The position numbers and the translations under genes are program-made. The notes below the pieces were generated by a model. The model was not told where the DNA came from, did no database searches, and worked only from the letters and a program-made list of their open reading frames with translations. From the NCBI RefSeq assembly GCF_910596095.1, contig NC_056544.1, positions 12,943,155-13,007,154 on the forward strand: a stretch of 64,000 nt of DNA, given 5' to 3'. Shown piece after piece: positions 57,966-64,000 of this stretch. Source of the stretch: Thunnus maccoyii. Its lineage: Eukaryota; Chordata; Actinopteri; Scombriformes; Scombridae. The stretch's first letter is position 1. Each line of letters opens with the position of its first letter.

Positions 57966-59564
57966 GTAGCTACCACTGAGTACACCGAGGTCATGTCCTC
58001 AGTATTTTCTCAGTATTTTAAATTAAAGTGACAAATTGCTAAAACTACTTAGTTGTATGGTGTGTTGTGAACAAAGGATGGATGATACAAATCCACTTAA
58101 ACAATTTAAGAAGAATATAGAATGGCAATAATAAGGAAGCGCTGCGGTTACATAGCCTACCTCTCGAAGCAAGATTGGTCAGTTCCATCAATGGTAAGCC
58201 TGGCTACAGCCCTCCATAGACTGTATTGCACCCGGCCTACACACTCAAAACAAGTAACTACGAGTTACACCACAGGTACAGAAGCAGCAGCTCTGTTCAA
58301 GATCTGAGCTCACAAAGCATTAACCTATATGCTTGCAAAATGTGACATGTCCAAACTTTTGCACACAGAATCAACGAGGAGTTTCTGCTCTGACATTTCT
58401 AGTGGCAAAATATTCAGGGTGGGAAACAGGTTACTACATTATAATAAAGTTACACTGCATGGCAGCAGCTTTGAATAAACAAATACCTTATCGCCTCCAA
58501 AAGTGGCCCTTGCCAGGTCATGCATGAGGTTTGTGGTGATGAAGGATCACATCAGGGCATAGAGCCATATTCGCATGCATGAGAGAGAAGTCAATCTCTT
58601 CTGGGTTATTGTGCTGCTAAACATTTTGAAATGACAAGACTTGCTGTTTCCTTTGGCTCTCTAAAGCTGCACCTTCATGTATCAGAATCTTTGAGGACAG
58701 GAAATGAGGCACATTACCAAAATGTTTCAGTGATAATTTATCACTATAATTGATTGATCAATAATAAGAATTTTATACATCTTCCTTGAATCTGTGGAAC
58801 GTGTTGTTTTTTGTTTCTTTTTCAAAGAAATAAGTTTGAATCAAATTGTAATTGTCCAAGTCAAAAATGTTCCAGATCTTCTTTCTTCCCTTGTATTGAA
58901 CACGCCATTTTTGGTGGGTGTAGCACCCACCAAATTTGAAATTCATTATTTCTGTCCCTGCCAGGCTACTCCACACCCAAGAGTTAAAAAAAATTACAAA
59001 GTGGGCAGTAAGCTACAGTACATTAGGTAAGCAGTGTTACTGGCTCGAAAAAGCACAGCTAACTGATTGATCAATGCTAATTCATTGCTTGTGTCCCTAT
59101 TGTGACATCAACAAGGGCAATAACTCTGTACAGCTTGTTTAGACTTGTTAATCTGAAGACTCTGTCCAAACACCACGGAGTACCACATTTATGTAATTTT
59201 CCTCCAGTACCTAAATAATATTTCAGCCTGCCAAATCCATACAAAGACTAGACAAAATCCATTTTCCATAACATGTCCCCTTTAAAATTGTAACCTCAGC
59301 CAGTAGGGGGTGCTGCAGCATCCTCAGACCCTGTACTTCCTGCATTATGAGTGAGCTATGTTTTGCAGGTAAATTGCCTTCAGAACTGATAACTTGACAT
59401 ACTATTTTATCATTTAAATAATTTCTTTCTTTTTTTTAACATATCTTTTTTTATCTTGCATTTTTATGTTGTGGTTGGGTCCAGGCCATATCTTTGTTTG
59501 GCTAAAGCTTTTCCCTTTGTTCTACTACATTGGCATGCTCCCAAACCTCCCTAGCAGGGCTGTA
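57966..59564. other. repeat-rich intergenic, no gene seen
   Basis: Positions 58,905-58,940 contain a small palindrome, TTGGTGGGTGTAGCACCCACCAAA. Positions 59,262-59,285 (CCATAACATGTCCCCTTTAA) match, inverted, the terminus of the element at 12.2 kb. No coding exon is supported. Confidence 0.5.
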
Positions 59565-59890
59565 TCAGTATTTCTATAATTCTGGCTACAACCCTGGTCC
59601 AAGAGGTTTTTTTTTGTAGAGCACATCGAGCTGAACCTGAGTGTGAAATTTCAAGTCAAGACTTACGGTGTTAGGGGCGTGGCCTTTCCAAAATTTAATT
59701 TTTGGGTCTTAATGACAGCGCCACCATCTGGCTGATTGGGCTCATATTTCTTGGGAAGAACATGCACATAATTTCCAGTTATTGGGCCAAGTTTCATGGT
59801 TTTACCTCATTCCAGCTCACAGCAATTTGAGCTGGGGCAGAAGACAACAAATAATAATAACACAAACCCTTCAGGGTTTGAACCCTGAAC
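59565..59890 (+). repeat. dispersed fish repeat (TAGGGGCGTGGCC family)
   Basis: GGCTGTATCAGTATTTCTA, GTTAGGGGCGTGGCCTTTCC, AATGACAGCGCCACCATCTG and CACAAACCCTTCAGGGTTTG are typical of a fish repeat family related to the one at 57.5 kb. It directly abuts the hsd11b1l-like remnant on its right. Confidence 0.65.
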
Positions 59891-59951
59891 ACGTTTTAGT
59901 AGACAGCAGTGAGTATAACCACTTTCAGGGTCCAAAAGAAAAGGACATGTA

Positions 59952-60357
59952 TCATTTTAAATGCAGGTCTACAACATACTGGGCCCCCAAGCTCTTCTGC
60001 CGCCCACAGGACAGGGACAGAGTTAGAGCCATAACCAGGCACATATGGTCCTTTATTTGTTCTGTTTTGCCTGAACTGAAAACCAAAGCCAGGCAGATGG
60101 TGTCATGAAGAAATAAAAAGGCAGAAAGTACTGATGGATGTGTAAAAGGAAGTGCACAACAGGTAATAAACTGCATCAGACACATTCTCAAGAGTGCAGA
60201 CCTTGTGCAATGCATGTGCTCCCTCCTCATCATTATTACTATCTGGGCACCGAGCCTGGTGTGATGGTATGCCAACTGTTCCCCGATGGCTGTACTGGCA
60301 CCCGTCACCACCAGCACCCTGGCACCTCGGAGTGACTCTGAAGGATGAAGGGTCTGA
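59952..60357 (-). pseudogene. hsd11b1l: decayed 11-beta-hydroxysteroid dehydrogenase 1-like fragment
   Basis: On the minus strand an exon-like piece at 60,202-60,357 reads ESLRGARVLVVTGASTAIGE, then QLAYHHTRLGAQIVI and RRE. This matches the NADP-binding start of HSD11B1L-type short-chain dehydrogenases (human DPASLQGARVLLTGANAGVG). It keeps an acceptor (GACTGCAG) and a donor (CACAAG|GTCTGC). Damage is visible: an extra codon before ESL, an extra Val in RVLVVTG, Ala in place of the second glycine of TGxxxGxG, and about two extra bases before ALHK that shift the frame. A possible relic of the next exon, KSLGAQYVVD at about 59,960-59,995, ends at a stop. No other exons are seen. Intron-like spacing argues for an unprocessed duplicate rather than a retrocopy. 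Confidence 0.65.
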
Positions 60358-61084
60358 CTGCAGTCATCAGTAAGCATGTGGCTACATGTGTGGTCAGGAC
60401 GAGCAGGAATCAGGAGACAACATGTCCTCTCATCAAAGCTGCAGCTGACATTTGATGTAAAGACACAGATAACCCTGCTACATGGATATCAGATATAAGC
60501 TGCACCTCATGGCAGATTGTTTGGCATTAAATAATTGCAAATATCTGAGCAGGGGTCACCTCTAATATCACTAGTGGGTGTTGAATGATTTCAAACACCA
60601 GCATGACACCATTAAACAAATAGTAGCAAATAACAAGCAATCAGGACTAATTATGTGATCTCATGATAGTCTTTATATTATTTCACCAGGTACAGAAAAT
60701 AGGAGAAAGCTTTTCATCCCATAACAGAGGACATTTGCACAGACAAACACGTGCTGCATCTTTAATAGCTCACCTTATGGGGCACAACTAATGATGAGAA
60801 AGTAGTCATTAAGGAGTATGTTAATGTTTAGCTAACACAGTGTCTATTGCTTTAAGATGAAACAGACATTTAAATTATGCTGATCTTGAATCATCTACAG
60901 CATTAATCATTAGCTTCTTTTCCTCTGATTTTATTGGCCTTTAAGTGCAGATGCTAATCAGGAATCTGATTTAAATGGGCTCCAAAAAAGTGAAGCAGCA
61001 CAACTAGAAGGAAATGTTGAGCTAAACTTTATCCTGTTAGTAACTTGACTTTTTAGCCACTCAAGCGGCACGGCAGTAGGGATG
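60358..61084. other. intergenic; possible conserved noncoding patch, no gene seen
   Basis: The start of a functional hsd11b1l gene would be expected here on the minus strand, but I see no signal-anchor exon. Positions 60,880-61,000 (AGCATTAATCATTAGCTTC, GATGCTAATCAGGAATCTGA, TTTAAATGGG) are rich in homeodomain-like motifs and could be a noncoding element. Confidence 0.4.
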
Positions 61085-61960
61085 ACTGTGTTGGTCAGTC
61101 TATCCACCACTTTGGTCCAGACCGAAATATCAACAACTATTTAATAGACTGCTATGACCTTTTTACATTCATGGTCCCCAGAGGATGAATCCTAATGAGT
61201 TTAGTGATCCCCTGACTTTTCTTCTGGCACCACCATGAGGTTGAGGTTGCGGTTTGGGACTTTGGTGATCCCTTTAAGATTCCTTCCAGACATGTTTTAA
61301 GAAGTAAAAATACTATGGTTTTTCCACAGAAAAAAGTACAATGACCCCATCAAAACCCCTTAAAATGACTTCTCGTCCTTCTCCCTTATTGAAAAATACA
61401 GAATATATAAATATGCAAATATTGTTCATTTCCACACACAAGATGTCTCCTACTTCACTGAAAAGTCCGTTCTCAGTGTTTGTTCACTGGAGGCTTCAAG
61501 TTTCCACATCACACTTGTGTAAACTGTATACTGGACCATTATTGGCTCCAAACTAGTTGTGATGTCACAAATCATGCTCAGAGGTTCACACCTTAAACTC
61601 GTATTTTCAGTGAGAAACTTTCCTTCAGCAGATGCATGTGAAAACTTAGTGTCAAACTCTGCACATACATCATTCTGCACAGTGAAGCTCAAACATCCAA
61701 CCGAAGGAAGAAGAAAAACACATTTTCGAGCGGAGGGGGACTTTAACTTTTCCTCTAGCACCATCATCAGGTAAAAACTTTATTTGAAAATTTGTCCTGT
61801 ACTTTGGTTTATGGCCAAATACCTGCAAAACTATTGACATCCCCATCAGCTTCAGTTGTACTTTGTGTTTAGTAATAATTAGCAAATGTTAGCAAGCTAA
61901 CACGCTAAACCACGATGGTGAACATGGTAAACATCAGCTATACATTGTGGACATAGTATT
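61085..61960 (+). repeat. dispersed repeat, copy 3, split by a nested insertion
   Basis: The left part at 61,085-61,267 (TTTGGTCCAGACCGAAATAT, TTCATGGTCCCCAGAGGATG, GCACCACCATGAGGTTGAG) and the right part at 61,748-61,960 (CTTTTCCTCTAGCACCATCA, AATACCTGCAAAACTATTGA, AAACCACGATGGTGAACATG) are consecutive parts of the family seen at 23.5 and 26.1 kb. Confidence 0.8.
61268..61747. repeat. TTAA-flanked element nested in the dispersed repeat
   Basis: The inserted block starts at CCTTTAAGATTCC and ends AGGGGGACTTTAA, with TTAA at both junctions. Removing it restores the expected GATCCC-TTAA-CTTTTCC order of the host repeat. Internal AAGTCCGTTCTCAGTGTTTG, TCACTGGAGGCTTCAAGTTT and ATTGGCTCCAAACTAGTTGT phrases belong to a common fish repeat. 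A TTAA duplication suggests a piggyBac-type MITE (inference). Confidence 0.75.
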
Positions 61961-63671
61961 TAGCTTTTATTAAGCTTTAGAGTAGAAGGTAGCATCTATT
62001 TTAACTTTAAAAATTAAAACCTTTAAACATTTTACTTACATATCTTTGAAAGTTGTTTTCACCACTACATTTGAAAGGTGAAAATGGGTTCTTTTGAAAA
62101 ACTAGCACTGGATTGAAGTAACATTTTTGTCAAAATTTGTGAGTCCATTCACATTTTAAAGAATTCACTGTGTTTAGGGAGGTCAAGATGAGACATTTCT
62201 CAGCTCATATAACTGTATAAAGACTGGCATTCACACATTCTGTCACTGCTGTATCAGCAATAAATAGTTAAAGATGTAACAACAGAGGTCATAAGGTCAC
62301 GTCCTTGGATTGTAGCTTTAAAGTGATGGATGTCATTATGTAAAGGAAAACAGCCCAATTACAGGGTCAAAATATGCTCAACATTTCATAACAGATTAAG
62401 AACAGTATGCTAATTAATCATATATTATATATTAAGATCCAACTTTTAAGCTTTTCATTGGTCATTTGAAGAGCTTAAATAAATAATTTATCAGGAGGTG
62501 CTCTTGTTCCTTATCTGATAAAATGTGTTTACTATTTGGTTAAATCTAAATGAATGTGTTACCGCTCACACCCTAATTCACATGATGGAACCACATATAA
62601 TTTCTCCACTGCAACGCAAACAGCTGTCAACAATAACTGGACATGAAAATAATTTTCAAGCATCTTTGTTTAACGTTCATAAAAATGTTTCAGATTATAT
62701 TTACAGAACAAAACATATTTAGGGTCACAATGAATAATATTTTGAGGCCTGAATATATCATATCACATCATTCAGTTTTGGCAAATAAAGACTTCAGTTC
62801 AAAATACTAAACAATGTCTGTAGCCAATTTAAACTACATAAATAGTGTGTAGCACAAACACCGTTGAAACAACTTGACATAAACATCGGAATTTTCTGAT
62901 ATATTATTATAATGTAGAAAACTTGCAGTTTACATGTTGAAACAGAAATATGATACATGACTTTTTAGAATAATCTGTGGTTTATATCCATGAAGTGAGA
63001 CACAGTCGAGTCTCATCGATGCCTATACACTTTAACTGAAATCTGAGTTCACTGTGATGTAAAATCAGCACACTGGTCAAATGAATATTACTTCTAGATT
63101 CAACAAACTGAGGCGTACCCAGTGACACATATAAAGCACAGCAGACAAGTTTTGCCAAAATGTCACCAGCAGCACAGCCAGATATTCCAGATGAAATAAA
63201 TAGCACAGGCATATAAAAGTGAAATGAAATACAAGTAAAACACAGAGGTATAGGTAAGAAAGCGGATTCTTTTAGTCTTAAGTGTTGTTTACAAAAAGTA
63301 TGAATTTGGAGTTTGAAAGTTGCACTATACAAGTGTGATTTAATCAAAACAAACCTCTAGCTCCATTTCATCTGCTGGGCTATACAGCTGGTCTCAGACC
63401 TGCTTTATTTACACTGAAGAGGACCTAAGAGTCATACATTAAGGTCAACTTAAAATTGAGAATCAAAAACCTAGAAGTCTTGTAATGAGAGAACGAAAAA
63501 TAAAACCTCTGGGAGCCAAAAAACAAAAAACAAAAAAACAAGACGGGGCTTTTGATCTTCGGCACATCGCCTCCCATTGAGGGAGAAGAAAAATCTGTAA
63601 CACTAGAACAGGTAACGACTGGTCGGCACGAAGATAAGCCGTCAGCTGAAGACGAGACGGGACAGTCAGTA
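61961..63671 (-). other. spindlin 3' UTR and downstream flank, no other gene
   Basis: On the minus strand the sequence after the spindlin stop is AT-rich and noncoding. A candidate AATAAA on that strand lies at 63,404-63,409, about 265 bases after the stop, so the UTR may be short or extend further. No coding exon is supported on either strand. Confidence 0.45.
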
Positions 63672-63877
63672 CTAGGTGGTCTTCACCAGGTCGTAGACGT
63701 GGATGTGGACATCATCATCATATTTGATGTAGTATACCGTGGGCTTAGCTGGAACCTGGTAGATGACCAATCCCGTCCTCTTCAGACCATTATCTGTGAC
63801 GTACTCCACCTGTTTACCCACAAGGCTCTCCGGCTCCTCACCCGGCTTTCTGTCAGCTGGCAGCAGGTGTTTGTTTT
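63672..63877 (-). CDS. spindlin-family protein, last coding exon (partial)
   Basis: Spindlins are nuclear readers of methylated histone H3 built from three Tudor-like Spin/Ssty repeats. This exon encodes the last 67 residues plus the stop, ending in [19 protein letters not shown], then [20 protein letters not shown], which is the third repeat. Human SPIN1 ends [14 protein letters not shown]...FIKFDDDFHIYVYDLVKTS. The exon starts after a minus-strand acceptor (CTTCATCCAG) in phase 1, so the preceding exon is beyond 64,000. The upstream linker [13 protein letters not shown] differs from SPIN1, so which spindlin paralogue this is (spin1, spin-Z-like or other) cannot be decided from one exon. Confidence 0.9.
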
Positions 63878-64000
63878 CTGGATGAAGGACAGATAAACAA
63901 TAAGATAAGGTAGAGAAAGACTGAATAAGACCAGCCAGCCAAAGTTTAAACATTTGTTAAAAACGCATGGATAAAGGATATACCTCATGATTTCCTATTT

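Overview
The window is vertebrate nuclear DNA, almost certainly from a ray-finned (percomorph-type) teleost. Genes are split into short exons with GT-AG introns, (CA/GT)n microsatellites are frequent, and the interspersed repeats are kinds I know from fish genomes: short non-autonomous DNA elements with terminal inverted repeats, a Rex1/L2-like LINE tail, and elements ending in GGCTGGGCGATAT or TTGCAGC motifs. I saw no bacterial operon, CRISPR array, phage or plasmid structure. Most short open reading frames here are chance frames inside introns, microsatellites or repeats.

Layout. Bases 1-25,235 hold no gene I can support, only intergenic (or very large intron) sequence with many repeats. 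A compact gene cluster follows: jsrp1 (+, 25.2-28.3 kb), sf3a2 (-, 29.1-31.0 kb, promoter and untranslated exon near 31.7 kb), plekhj1 (+, 33.95-37.4 kb) and fzr1 (+, 40.8-46.6 kb). I rebuilt each coding sequence exon by exon and every junction keeps frame. From 46.6 to 63.6 kb lie the fzr1 3' UTR, a LINE nested in an older DNA element, several other repeats, a TATA-containing candidate promoter with a possible first exon at 52.8-52.96 kb, and a decayed hsd11b1l-like fragment (-, 60.2-60.4 kb). The last exon of a spindlin-family gene (-, 63,672-63,877) runs in from beyond the right edge.

The genes do not form one pathway. jsrp1 encodes a skeletal-muscle triad protein, sf3a2 a U2 snRNP splicing factor, plekhj1 a small PH-domain protein, fzr1 the APC/C activator Cdh1, and the spindlin gene a histone-methylation reader. 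In human, PLEKHJ1-SF3A2-AMH-JSRP1 are neighbours on 19p13.3 and FZR1 and HSD11B1L lie on the same arm, so this is a conserved syntenic block. AMH is absent from the short jsrp1-sf3a2 interval.

I found no undescribed biological system. The most interesting points are a (GT)n tract that itself forms the 5' splice site after fzr1 exon 6, a (GT)n/(CTGT)n tract abutting the 3' splice site of plekhj1 exon 4, a probable GC-AG intron in jsrp1, a near-perfect ~95-bp hairpin at 32.7-32.9 kb, three copies of a long-inverted-repeat element, and two datable nested insertions.
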